DNA of 64,000 bases from CAWKKW01 sp963850345 (lineage in GTDB: Bacteria > Acidobacteriota > Terriglobia > Terriglobales > Acidobacteriaceae): contig CAWKKW010000005.1 of NCBI GenBank assembly GCA_963850345.1, forward strand, positions 1,249,350 to 1,313,349, written 5' to 3'. The notes under the pieces were generated by a model. It was not told where the DNA came from and did not search any database. It was given only the letters and a program-made list of their open reading frames with translations. Both the position numbers and the translations under genes were made by a program. Each line of letters opens with the position of its first letter. Positions within the stretch are counted from its first letter, which is position 1. Below, piece by piece: positions 48,627 to 56,931 of the stretch.

Positions 48627-51278
48627 ATGAGCCAGACCCTGGATGAGAGTTATGTCCTGACATTGGATGAGATCGGTGCGCTCGCACAAGTGGGCGGCAA
48701 GCCCGCAGAGACACTGATGAATGTCGTCGCGCTGATCGCCAAGCGATTTCAGGTGGATGTATGTTCCGCATACCTGCTGGAACCGGATCGAGCAAACCTG
48801 GTGTTGGCGGCGACCCTGGGCTTGAGCCCGCACTGCGTTGGGGCGCTGCGACTGGCACTGCACGAGGGTCTCGCAGGCCTGGTGGCGGAGCAGGTGCGCC
48901 CAGTTGCAGTGGAGCAGGTGAAGACGCATCCGCGGTTCAAGTACTTCCGCGAAGCCGATGAGGATGACTTCCAATCGTTTCTTGGAGTGCCGTTGCTGGA
49001 CCGCGGCGTGTTGCAGGGCGTGCTGGTGGTGCAGACCGTCGAGCAGCGGCTGTACCGCGAAGATGAGATAAGGATGCTGACCGAGGCCGCCTCGCAGGTA
49101 GCGCCGGTGGTGGCCGAGGCGCGCACGCTCGATCGCTTCATCGCTCCGGCACAGGAGCGGCTGTGGGCTCTGGCCCGTAATCTATGGTGGAGTTGGGATC
49201 ACGACGCGACCAGCCTCTTTCGCGATCTGAACCCGGTACGCTGGCGCGAGCTCAATCAGAATCCCGTTGCTTTGCTGGCAGAGACTCCGCTGGCCGAGAT
49301 AGAACGGCGGGCAGCGGAGCTGGTGCTGCACAGCCGCATCAACTATGCGTACCGACGCCAGCAGGAGTATCTGCACGCGGACCATACGTGGGGAGCCGCC
49401 CAGGCTGGGGTGCTGCGTCCACGACCCGTGGCGTATTTCTCCGCCGAATTTGGACTGCACGAATCGCTGCCGATCTACTCCGGCGGCTTGGGCATTCTGG
49501 CAGGCGATCACATCAAGAGCGCTTCCGATTTGGCGATTCCACTGGTCGGCATCGGCCTCTTCTATGGCCAGGGATATTTTCTGCAGCGGCTGAACAGCAG
49601 CGGCTGGCAGATGGAGGAGTACTTAGAAACCGACATCAGCAGGTTGCCCATGGAGCCTGCAATCGGCGCAATGGGAGAACCGGTCACCATTCACATCGAG
49701 ACGCGCGGAGGATCGATCGGCGCGAAGGTCTGGCGGGTAAAGGTGGGCCGTTGCGACTTGTATCTGCTTGACTCCAACGTGGAAGGAAACGCGCCGGAGG
49801 ACCGCGAGCTGACCTCCCGACTGTATGGAGGTGATGGCCGTGTGCGCATTCGGCAGGAATTGCTTCTCGGAGTGGGGGGCTTTCGTGCGCTGAAGAAGCT
49901 GGGCATCGTGCCGGGTGTGCTGCACCTCAACGAAGGGCATAGCGGATTCGCAGTGCTCGAGGCGGTGGCGAGCCGGATGCGCGAAGAAAGCATCAGCTTT
50001 GACCGGGCAGTCGCGCGCGTGTCGCGAGAGGTGGCGTTCACTACGCATACGCCCGTCCCGGCGGGTCATGACCGGTTCAGCCCCAGCTTGATCGAAGAGC
50101 ATCTTGGGCCGCTGCGCGAAGAACTCGGCCTGTCGGAACATCACTTGATGGCGCTAGGGCGGGAAGATGAGAATAATTCGGGCGAAGATTTTTGCATGAC
50201 CGTGCTCGGATTGAAGATGGCCCGTCGCGCGAACGCGGTGTCGGCGCTCCATGGTGAAGTGTCGCGCGAAATGTGGACCGGGTTGTATCCGGGCAAGTCG
50301 GAGGACGCGGTACCGATTGGGCATATTACGAACGGCGTGCATGTTCCCTCATGGCTCGCTCCGCAAATGTTCCGCCTCTACGACCGCCACCTGGGCACCG
50401 GTTGGGATGAGCACAGCGCCGAGCCACGCATCTGGGAAGGCATCGAGGATGTGGACGACGGCGAGTTATGGGAGACGCACCTGAGTCTCAAGTCCAGGCT
50501 TATCGAGTTTGTGCGTCGTCGCGCGCGTGAACAGGCGGAGCGGCGCGACGAATCTCTCGCCGCGATGCAAAAGTTGAGCAAGCTGCTGAGTCCGGATGCT
50601 CTGACCATTGGATTTGCTCGGCGTTTTGCGACTTACAAACGGGCGAACCTGATTCTCGCGGATATCGAAGGATTGGCTGCGATGGTGAACGATCCGAAGC
50701 GTCCGGTGCAGTTTGTGTTCGCTGGAAAGGCGCATCCGAGGGATGAGCCGGGCAAGCAGGTGCTGCAGCAAATTGCCGAGTTGATGCGCGATTCGCAATT
50801 CTCTGAACGCTTTGTGTTCATTGAGGATTACGACATCAACGTCGGTCGGCATCTGGTACAGGGAGTGGATGTGTGGCTGAATAATCCGCGACGTCCGCTT
50901 GAGGCTTCGGGCACCAGCGGACAAAAGGTGGTGTTGAATGGCGGCCTGAATCTGTCTGTACTCGATGGCTGGTGGGCCGAGGCTTACGACGGACTGAATG
51001 GATTTGCGATCGGCACGGGACGCACCAACTCCAATATGGATGTGCACGACACGCGCGATGCACAGGATCTGCACCGAGTACTGCGGGAAGAGGTAATCCC
51101 GCTTTACTACCAGCGCGACCGCGACGGCTTGCCGCGCGGCTGGATCAAGCGAATGAAGCGGACCATTCGTACCCTGGGCTGGCGATTCAATGCAGATCGC
51201 ATGGTGATGGATTACACCACGAAGTGTTACGTTCCCGCTGCAGGAGGAACGTCGAGCGACATGAGCGTCACGCGGTAA
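48627..51278 (+). CDS. glgP: GAF domain fused to alpha-glucan (glycogen) phosphorylase
   Basis: An 883-residue protein. Residues 10-170 form a GAF domain closely resembling that of PtsP (enzyme I-Ntr): DVCSAYLLEPDRANLVLAAT, LALHEGLAGLVAEQ, HPRFKYFREADEDDFQSFLG and GVLVVQTVEQRLYRED. From about 180 the chain is a GT35 phosphorylase of the short alpha-glucan type: LWWSWDHDA, VAYFSAEFGLHESLPIYSGGLGIL (split), GITNGVH-like GHITNGVHVPSWL, FARRFATYKRANL, and the PLP-lysine region GTSGQKVVLNGGLNLSVLDG. It releases glucose 1-phosphate from glycogen or maltodextrin. GGGAGAG precedes the ATG at 48627. The GAF part suggests regulation by a small ligand or by nitrogen-PTS-like signals (inferred). Confidence 0.9.
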   Translation: MSQTLDESYVLTLDEIGALAQVGGKPAETLMNVVALIAKRFQVDVCSAYLLEPDRANLVLAATLGLSPHCVGALRLALHEGLAGLVAEQVRPVAVEQVKTHPRFKYFREADEDDFQSFLGVPLLDRGVLQGVLVVQTVEQRLYREDEIRMLTEAASQVAPVVAEARTLDRFIAPAQERLWALARNLWWSWDHDATSLFRDLNPVRWRELNQNPVALLAETPLAEIERRAAELVLHSRINYAYRRQQEYLHADHTWGAAQAGVLRPRPVAYFSAEFGLHESLPIYSGGLGILAGDHIKSASDLAIPLVGIGLFYGQGYFLQRLNSSGWQMEEYLETDISRLPMEPAIGAMGEPVTIHIETRGGSIGAKVWRVKVGRCDLYLLDSNVEGNAPEDRELTSRLYGGDGRVRIRQELLLGVGGFRALKKLGIVPGVLHLNEGHSGFAVLEAVASRMREESISFDRAVARVSREVAFTTHTPVPAGHDRFSPSLIEEHLGPLREELGLSEHHLMALGREDENNSGEDFCMTVLGLKMARRANAVSALHGEVSREMWTGLYPGKSEDAVPIGHITNGVHVPSWLAPQMFRLYDRHLGTGWDEHSAEPRIWEGIEDVDDGELWETHLSLKSRLIEFVRRRAREQAERRDESLAAMQKLSKLLSPDALTIGFARRFATYKRANLILADIEGLAAMVNDPKRPVQFVFAGKAHPRDEPGKQVLQQIAELMRDSQFSERFVFIEDYDINVGRHLVQGVDVWLNNPRRPLEASGTSGQKVVLNGGLNLSVLDGWWAEAYDGLNGFAIGTGRTNSNMDVHDTRDAQDLHRVLREEVIPLYYQRDRDGLPRGWIKRMKRTIRTLGWRFNADRMVMDYTTKCYVPAAGGTSSDMSVTR

Positions 51279-51307
51279 TGGGGCTGATAAGGTTCGTTCG
51301 CCGGCTT

Positions 51308-51799
51308 CTAGTTCCAATAACTGCGGTCGAGCGTGCGGTACTGAATTGCTTCGGCGATGTGCGCGACTACGATGTCAGGTGCGCCCTCAAGATCGGCGAT
51401 GGTGCGCGCGACCTTCAGGATGCGGTCATGGGCTCGGGCGGTGAGACCCTGCTGCTGCATGGCGCGTTCCAGCAGGCGTTCAGCATCGGCGGAGAGTTCA
51501 CAGAAGGTGCGGACCTGGCGCGTACCCATCTGAGCATTCGAATAGATCGGCTCGGCGGCTTTGGCGAAGCGCGCATGCTGGCGTTCTCTAGCCGCGAGCA
51601 CACGGGCACGAATCTCGGCTGATCCTTCACTTGCCGTGCCGGAGCGCAACTCGCGGTAATGCACTGCAGGTACTTCGAGATGAATGTCGATGCGGTCGAG
51701 CAGCGGCCCGGAGACCTTTGAGATGTAGCGCTGGATCATCGGGGGCGTGCAGAGACATTCGCGAGACTTGTCGTTGAAGTAGCCGCAGGGGCATGGGTA
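51308..51799 (-). pseudogene. C-terminal fragment of a ComM/YifB-type Mg-chelatase-like ATPase
   Basis: Reads as the end of a YifB/ComM protein: YPCPCGYFNDKSRECLCTPP (zinc-binding Cys region), then MIQRYISKVSGPLLDRIDIH and the helical C-terminus ending with IQYRTLDRSYW. About 145 of the usual 500 residues remain. Upstream, the homology stops exactly at about 51799 and an in-frame TGA follows (51803-51805), so the Walker A and B part is gone. No start codon with a binding site is visible. The break coincides with damaged tRNA genes. Confidence 0.85.
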
Positions 51800-51872
51800 A
51801 TCTCATTGCTGAAGCTCCCCTGTTATATATTCCGGTGTCGGATCGCTACTCACAGTTTTAGTCAATACGCTA

Positions 51873-51925
51873 GGCCAGCCCTGAAAAGGCCGGCGTCGGC
51901 GGTTCGATCCCGTCCCTGGCCACCA
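51873..51925 (+). pseudogene. tRNA-Phe-like 3' portion, lacking a D arm
   Basis: The T arm (GGCGG-TTCGATC-CCGTC), the 3' acceptor strand CCTGGCC and encoded ACCA are intact. A CTGAAAA loop (anticodon GAA, Phe) precedes them. GGCCAG at 51873-51878 can pair with the acceptor 3' strand in 6 of 7 positions, but there is no room for a D arm. It therefore looks like a deleted tRNA, or an attachment-site remnant. Confidence 0.6.
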
Positions 51926-51959
51926 TTTAGAATCAAGAACTTACAAAGTATCCCAACAG

Positions 51960-51983
51960 AAACCTCCCGTTCGGGAGGTTTTT
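51960..51983 (+). terminator. Rho-independent terminator
   Basis: AAACCTCCCG and CGGGAGGTTT form a perfect inverted repeat with a T-run (TTTTT) at the end, 35 bases after the tRNA-Phe-like sequence. It looks like the original terminator of that tRNA transcript. Confidence 0.88.
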
Positions 51984-52347
51984 ATGTTTCATTTCTAAGT
52001 ACGTTATTTTTCAATAACATACTAAACGTCCGGTGCTGGTCGCGTATTGGTCGCGCAAGGTTTTTTCCAGAGTTAAAGGTATCTTCTAAGGCCCTTGGAA
52101 TGTTCTAGACGGGCAGCTCGAAGGATCGGCGACACCAGCCCTGCTCAAAATCGTTTAATTTGGTTAACTGGATCATCGCTTGGCATGCGGGCTGGTTCGA
52201 TTAACAGAACGGGGTTGCCGAGTGGGCGATTTACATCCACTTGGAGTGGCTCTGCAGACCTCTGTCCTGTCACGGCATTCGGCGGGCAGTTTTAGAAACT
52301 GTGGAGCACTCGAGGCGCGGGTCGGAAGAGCAGAAGTTTGTTTGAAA
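51984..52347. other. Intergenic, no gene seen
   Basis: Between the two damaged tRNAs. The first 50 bases are AT-rich (GTACGTTATTTTTCAATAAC contains a short inverted repeat GTTATT/AATAAC at 52003-52018). No coding frame of interest. Confidence 0.3.
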
Positions 52348-52424
52348 TGCGGGGCAGTTCAGCTGGTTGGAACGCCTGCCTGTCACGCAGGAGGCCGCGG
52401 GTTCGAGTCCCGTGGCTCCCGCCA
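52348..52424 (+). pseudogene. tRNA-Asp (GUC)-like gene with broken acceptor stem
   Basis: D arm (GTTC/GAAC), anticodon stem CCTGC/GCAGG around CTGTCAC (anticodon GTC), T arm GCGGG/CCCGT around TTCGAGT, and GCCA end are all present. The 3' acceptor strand is GGCTCCC and needs GGGAGCC at the 5' end. What stands there is GGGGCA joined to the D arm, explicable by losing about three bases. Without compensation the tRNA would not be functional. Confidence 0.7.
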
Positions 52425-52452
52425 GCATTTCAAACTTAGGATGACAGGGCTG

Positions 52453-53134
52453 TTATTGCTTTGAGGTACGGGATCGGCCGGATCGCTTAGGGATTGCGCT
52501 CTTCGGCAATCGCGGAACAGCCTGGACGCCCGCCCAAAGCGTGGCGATCGTTTGCTCGACCACGAGAGTCTGGTCAGGCAAGTCAGGCACAACGCCTTGG
52601 ATAACAAAGAGCGTGGCGAGGCCAAAGATCGTAAACCACCAGGTGTGGGCTACCACCATGTCATTCCTGCTTGGCAATCCTTCATCCCTGGCAACATCGA
52701 AAAAGAGCTGCACGAAACGTCCGAACAACGGCGCGCCAAGGTCGTTGATATATTGTCCAGCGCGGATGCCGTTGCGGTTCTCAGGCCCGAAGAAGACGTT
52801 GCGGAACTGCTGTGGATGGGCAGTGCAGAACTGAATCAAGCCACGTGAAGTCGCAAAAAGACGCTCCTTCGGTGCAGGATGTTCAGCGGCAATCGCGTCG
52901 AAGTTCTGAATCAGCAGCCCGATCGTCTCGCGGCTCAACTCGGCAAGGATGTGCGCATTTGTCGGGGAAATGCTGATAGATCACGGCGTGCGTATAGCCG
53001 ATCTCTTTCGCGATCGCGCGAAGCGTCACGGCTTCGTAGCCGCGATCGGCAAACATTTTGCTGGCAGCCGCAAGGATTTCGCCCCGCAACCTCTCCTTGC
53101 GCTCTGCCCGGCGACTTGGTGATGTGGATGTCAC
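52453..53134 (-). pseudogene. TetR/AcrR family regulator, frameshifted
   Basis: The N-terminal helix-turn-helix is complete: EILAAASKMFADRGYEAVTL, AIAKEIGYTHAVIYQHFPDK. After PDK the frame leaves the homology, while the +1 frame continues HILAELSRETIGLLIQNFD and the whole ligand domain to 52453. One extra base near 52957 explains it. GTG start at 53134. It is divergent from the NmrA-like gene, whose promoter region carries two matching inverted repeats. Confidence 0.82.
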
Positions 53135-53183
53135 TTCAATAGCTTAGTCCCTTTTGACGATTTATGCGACCAATTGTTGATTT

Positions 53184-53199
53184 ATAACCAATGGTTGCA
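53184..53199. promoter_or_regulatory. Operator candidate 1 (AACC-AAT-GGTT)
   Basis: ATAACCAATGGTTGCA lies 50 bases upstream of the tetR start. Its AACC/GGTT arms recur in inverted orientation at 53260-53275, the pattern expected for TetR self-control. Confidence 0.6.
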
Positions 53200-53259
53200 T
53201 GCGCCACCCTCTCATGGTGCCGTAGTTGATGTCTTCACAGAATTAACCACTGATTAATT

Positions 53260-53275
53260 TGCAACCAATGGTTAT
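53260..53275. promoter_or_regulatory. Operator candidate 2 (AACC-AAT-GGTT)
   Basis: TGCAACCAATGGTTAT is the inverted-context copy of operator 1 and lies 70 bases before the NmrA-like start. Both would be TetR sites governing the divergent pair. Confidence 0.6.
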
Positions 53276-53346
53276 TTACGGCCTCTAATCGTCAGGTCGC
53301 GCATTTGGATGGGCGGCCAAATTCGAAGCAAAAGGAGAAAACGAGC

Positions 53347-54219
53347 ATGTATTTAGTCATGGGCATTACCGGAAAAGTTGGGGGCGCCACCGCGCGGCAT
53401 CTGCTGAAGCAGGGCAAACAGGTGCGAGCACTTGTGCGCAATCGCGAGAAAGCGGCGAAGTGGGCAGACCAGGGCGTGGAGTTGGTGGATGGAGACTGGA
53501 ACGATGCGACAGCCATAGCGGCGGCGCTCAAAGGTGTTGAGGGCGCGTTTGTTATGTTGCCGGCTGTATGGGCGCCCTCGCCTGATTACAGAGAAGCAAA
53601 GGGCGTGATTGCGAACTATGTCGAGGCGCTGACCAAGGTAGTGCCCCCGCGGGTGGTAGCGCTCTCGTCGATGGGCGCGAATAGAACAAGCGGGGTGGGG
53701 ATGATCACGGCCTTATCACTCCTGGAGCAAGGTCTTCGCAGCCTGCCATCTCCGGTCGCATTTGTGCGCGCAGGCGGCTTTTTCGAAAACTTTCTTTTCG
53801 GCTTACAGGCCGCCCAGGGCGGAACACTACCGGTCTTCTACAATCCTACAAACCGGAAATCGACAATGGTCGCGTCAGACGACATCGGCGCAGAGGTGGC
53901 AACGCTTCTGACCGGGCCGGCGTGGTCAGGGCATCGCGTCATCGAGCTGGGTTCGATGGTAAGCGCGGATGAAGTGGCCGGACAATTGGGTGAAGTCCTG
54001 AAACTCGACGTAAAAGCCTTTGCAGTCCCGCGTGCAGGGTGGGCGGAAGCGTTCGAGCAGTTCGGCATCCCGAAGGGCCACACTGGACCTGCCGAAGAAA
54101 TGTTTGAGAGCGTTAACGCGGGATGGATGGACCTCGGAATCACGGGTACGGAGCACGTAGCGGGTACGACGTCCGCACGCGATGTGTTTGCGGCTGCACA
54201 GAACGCCGTCAAGGCGTAA
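53347..54219 (+). CDS. NmrA-like NAD(P)-binding protein (atypical SDR)
   Basis: A 290-residue Rossmann protein of the NmrA/HSCARG group, which act as NADP sensors or quinone/azo reductases. The N-terminus MYLVMGITGKVGGATARHLL holds the glycine motif (GxxGxxG); VRALVRNREKAAKW gives NADP preference (Arg pair), and the PRVVALSSMGAN segment follows. AAGGAG precedes the ATG at 53347. One of the few intact genes in this part of the window. Likely under TetR control through the flanking operators. Confidence 0.88.
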   Translation: MYLVMGITGKVGGATARHLLKQGKQVRALVRNREKAAKWADQGVELVDGDWNDATAIAAALKGVEGAFVMLPAVWAPSPDYREAKGVIANYVEALTKVVPPRVVALSSMGANRTSGVGMITALSLLEQGLRSLPSPVAFVRAGGFFENFLFGLQAAQGGTLPVFYNPTNRKSTMVASDDIGAEVATLLTGPAWSGHRVIELGSMVSADEVAGQLGEVLKLDVKAFAVPRAGWAEAFEQFGIPKGHTGPAEEMFESVNAGWMDLGITGTEHVAGTTSARDVFAAAQNAVKA

Positions 54220-54384
54220 GTCCGGGGCAAGCAGCTTCAGCGCCCTGGGGGCGGGAACAGCCACGCCGTGGCCAACGCGGCTTCGTGTTCGACCGGCGGT
54301 TCCTGCCTTTGCTGCTCAGCCATGGCCGACTTATTGCAGAACGATTTAAACCATTTAACCGGCAAGAAGAGGATCAATTTAAAT

Positions 54385-54804
54385 ATGAAAGCTGAACACA
54401 CAATAGATAAACCCGCGCGGGCAGGTCGAGCAACTCAAATAGCCGCGATGGTAATAACCGGCCTTGTCGCCTTCATCTGGGTGTACTTCGGAAGGTTATA
54501 TCTAATTCACGATCCCGGCGAATGGAGGATCGCCAATCAGCAGCTCGGATACCCGCTCTATATCATTCCTCTGATTGGCGTGACCCACATCCTTGGCGGC
54601 GTGGGCCTTCTGATTCCCAATGTGCCTCGATTGACTGAGTGGGTTTATGCTGGTCTCGCGATCGATCTTTTACTCGCGTTCTATTCACAACTGAATGGCG
54701 GTGGCAGTACCTGGGATAAATTCGATCCGATTCTCGTCATGGCGTTCGTCTTTGCTTCGTATGTATTAAGACGCTGCATGCGCGCAAACAGGTGGTCGAT
54801 ATGA
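54385..54804 (+). CDS. DoxX-like membrane protein
   Basis: A 139-residue protein with four hydrophobic spans: around IAAMVITGLVAFIWVYFG, YPLYIIPLIGVTHILGGVGL, WVYAGLAIDLLLAFYSQ and DPILVMAFVFASYVLR. The pattern is that of the DoxX-like (DUF) family. Start ATG 54385 (MKAEHTID), with a weak purine site; a longer opening from 54268 is not supported. 165 bases after the NmrA-like gene, so possibly the same transcript. Function unknown. Confidence 0.78.
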   Translation: MKAEHTIDKPARAGRATQIAAMVITGLVAFIWVYFGRLYLIHDPGEWRIANQQLGYPLYIIPLIGVTHILGGVGLLIPNVPRLTEWVYAGLAIDLLLAFYSQLNGGGSTWDKFDPILVMAFVFASYVLRRCMRANRWSI

Positions 54805-55081
54805 AGAACACGCCCGGCCTCTCTGCGGGCTGATAGAAGAGGGAATCAAGCCGTCCTGTAATTCGTGCCATCAGTGGGCAAGAGATGCGATACAGCGAAT
54901 TCTGCAGGCTGATGTCAAGTAATCCAGCACCAGATTCCTGGCATGGGTGGAAATGGACTCCCAATGATCGCGAGAGCCGGTTCCGCGCGCTTTGCGAGCC
55001 CATACACCCGCAATTCTGGCACAATCCAGCGTCCGCGGCGCCTGCTGCTTCGTTCTCGACCACGACACGGACAACGACTCT
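54805..55081. other. Intergenic, no gene seen
   Basis: About 280 bases. Several short open frames overlap here, none with a binding site or recognisable sequence. Confidence 0.3.
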
Positions 55082-55100
55082 GTGACGGTTATACTGTCAC
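55082..55100. promoter_or_regulatory. Palindrome overlapping a -10-like element
   Basis: GTGACGGTTATACTGTCAC is an inverted repeat with one mismatch (TGACGGT / ACTGTCA). It contains TATACT, a near-consensus -10 box, and lies 50 bases before the PNPOx-like gene. It may be a repressor site on that promoter. Confidence 0.5.
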
Positions 55101-55153
55101 TCTCCATCATGAATGTGCGCTATGGTTTAGCGCGGAGATTCAGGAGCCAGACG

Positions 55154-55577
55154 ATGGATCGAATCGCTCTTCATTCCTTCATGGTGAGACATCGGTACGG
55201 GGTAGTGTCGAGCATTTCTGAAGACGGTACCCCACAATCCGCATTGGTAGGCATCGCCATCAGTCCTGACCTGGAGATTATCTTCGACACCGTGAAGTCT
55301 TCCCGGAAATATCCCAATCTCATCGCACGACCTAATTGCTCTTTTGTCGTTGGGTGGGCTGGGGAAACAGACGGTGCAATTTGAAGGGGCTGCAAGTGAG
55401 CCGAACGGGCCAGACTTGAAGCGTTTCCAAGAGATCTACTTCACAGTCTGGCCGGAGGGGCGAGTGCATTTGAATTGGCCGGACATCGCGTACTTTGTAG
55501 TACGGCCCCGATGGATTCGTTACAGCGATTGTGACCAGACGCCCCCGCTGGTCGAAGAAGTCACGTTCGGTTCTTGA
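55154..55577 (+). pseudogene. Pyridoxamine 5'-phosphate oxidase-like FMN protein, frameshifted
   Basis: The first part (ATG 55154, AGGAG 8 bases before) reads LHSFMVRHRYGVVSSISEDG, PQSALVGIAISPDLEIIF, SSRKYPNLIARPNCSFVVGW, the split-barrel pattern of general-stress-type PNPOx proteins. After WAGET the frame is lost; in the next frame TVQFEGAASEPNGPDLKRF carries on and ends properly at 55577. One indel near 55370 accounts for it. Confidence 0.8.
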
Positions 55578-55634
55578 TTTGGCTCCTGTAAAGACAACGA
55601 GCCTCAGCCGCTGCCCTCAAGGCAATTCTCTCGA

Positions 55635-55994
55635 GTCATTGAAGTGGACGAGCAAACGACAGCTGATGGCCATCTGGACATATGGAAATAGCGTTCTCCC
55701 CAGAAGGCGTCTCGTGGAATTTCTGGATGGAATCCCCCTTTCGTTCAATTGAGTCCAGAATGCGTCCACATTCGTTACATGGAAGACTAGACGACCCCAG
55801 CCAGTCACCGTGTCACCCTGTTCCAGATTGAGGATCGCAGATTGTGTGTCTTTTGCGCGCAGTGAAGAGAAACCCGCGTCCTCTCCACCAAATAGAAGCT
55901 CCATGCCCAGAACGTCTCTGTAAAATCGCACCGACTTCATCATGTTCGCAACACGCATAATAACTGCGGAAATCTCTTCAATCGTCAGTTCCAT
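55635..55994 (-). pseudogene. VOC family protein with two 3' frameshifts
   Basis: Starts MELTIEEISAVIMRVANMMKSVRFYRDVLG, a glyoxalase/bleomycin-resistance fold half-barrel, with GWGRLVFHVTNVDAFWTQL in the second half. Near the end the reading frame drifts; pieces of other frames give AFWGERYFHM and then DGHQLSFARPLQ with a stop at 55635, the expected C-terminus. So at least two small indels lie between 55660 and 55720. Confidence 0.7.
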
Positions 55995-56070
55995 ACGCCA
56001 CGTGTTTACCTCGGCTACACTTGAATCTTCTCTGCGGCAGGCATACCGTGAAAGACAGCGGAGGTGACCC

Positions 56071-56391
56071 ATGGCATTTGTCATTGCCGAACCCTGCATC
56101 GGGACAAAGGACACCGCTTGCGTCGATGCCTGTCCCGTGGATTGCATACACCCCAAGAAGAACACTACCTATGACGACGGCCGGACAGCATTCGACGACG
56201 TTCCCCAGCTCTACATAGATCCCGTGGAATGCATCGATTGCGGCGCATGCGTTCCCGTCTGCCCCGTCTCGGCGATTTTTGCACTGGATGACCTGCCCGA
56301 GAAGTGGAAAAAGTATACGGAGCTGAATGAAAGCTATGTCAACGGCGCCAAATTCACACCCGAAGAGTACGCCAAGCACCAAGTGAAGTAG
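56071..56391 (+). CDS. Seven-iron type ferredoxin (3Fe-4S/4Fe-4S)
   Basis: A 106-residue ferredoxin. The N-terminal cluster motif CIGTKDTACVDACPVDC and the second CIDCGACVPVCP give the ligand spacing of FdxA-like seven-iron ferredoxins, in which the first cluster lacks one cysteine. The C-terminus (EKWKKYTELNESYVNGAKF) is the usual helix. The start is preceded by GGAGGTGACCC. It is intact and short-spaced after the VOC remnant (divergent). Electron carrier; partners not in the window. Confidence 0.9.
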   Translation: MAFVIAEPCIGTKDTACVDACPVDCIHPKKNTTYDDGRTAFDDVPQLYIDPVECIDCGACVPVCPVSAIFALDDLPEKWKKYTELNESYVNGAKFTPEEYAKHQVK

Positions 56392-56931
56392 CTTGATCCG
56401 CCCTTCGTAGAATCAAGCAATTCGAAGCGATCCCTCAGTTGAGTGGTCATCAATTTTTCGGCATCCTCGATTCTCAGTTGACGAGAACAGTGGGATAACC
56501 GGCCAACGTCCGTTTATGCCAACAATTGCAAATTGCCTGATCTGGTGCAGGTGGGAGGCGTGTTGTATTATTCTTCAGCCGGTTTCTTCTTACTCCAGCT
56601 TGAGCAAGCGTGTTCAGTTTTGCCTCCATCTGTGGCCCCGGTGACCAACGCGGGGATTCCTGCAGGGAAGGACGGCAACAGAGTCGTCGAATTGGGCACC
56701 GGGATAGATGAACCCATGGTAGGCCGCTCTGCACCGCGCCCAGCTGAAGGCGGAATTCTGATCGGACGCATAAGATCACTGGTCGTCAAAAACATGACGA
56801 TCGGCATTGAAGCGCCTCCTCACGACCACACAGAAAATGGGCAGAGATTGGCCGGTTAACAGGCCTTAGCACATTTCGAGCGATAGGCCAGACGGGCGGG
56901 TGGTTCGACTTGATACTCGAAGATTTTGCAG
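56392..56931. other. No recognisable gene
   Basis: Both strands have open frames of 70-110 codons (for example 56533-56859 plus and 56568-56807 minus) but none resembles a known protein. Given the indels around it, a decayed gene may lie here that I cannot identify. Confidence 0.3.
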
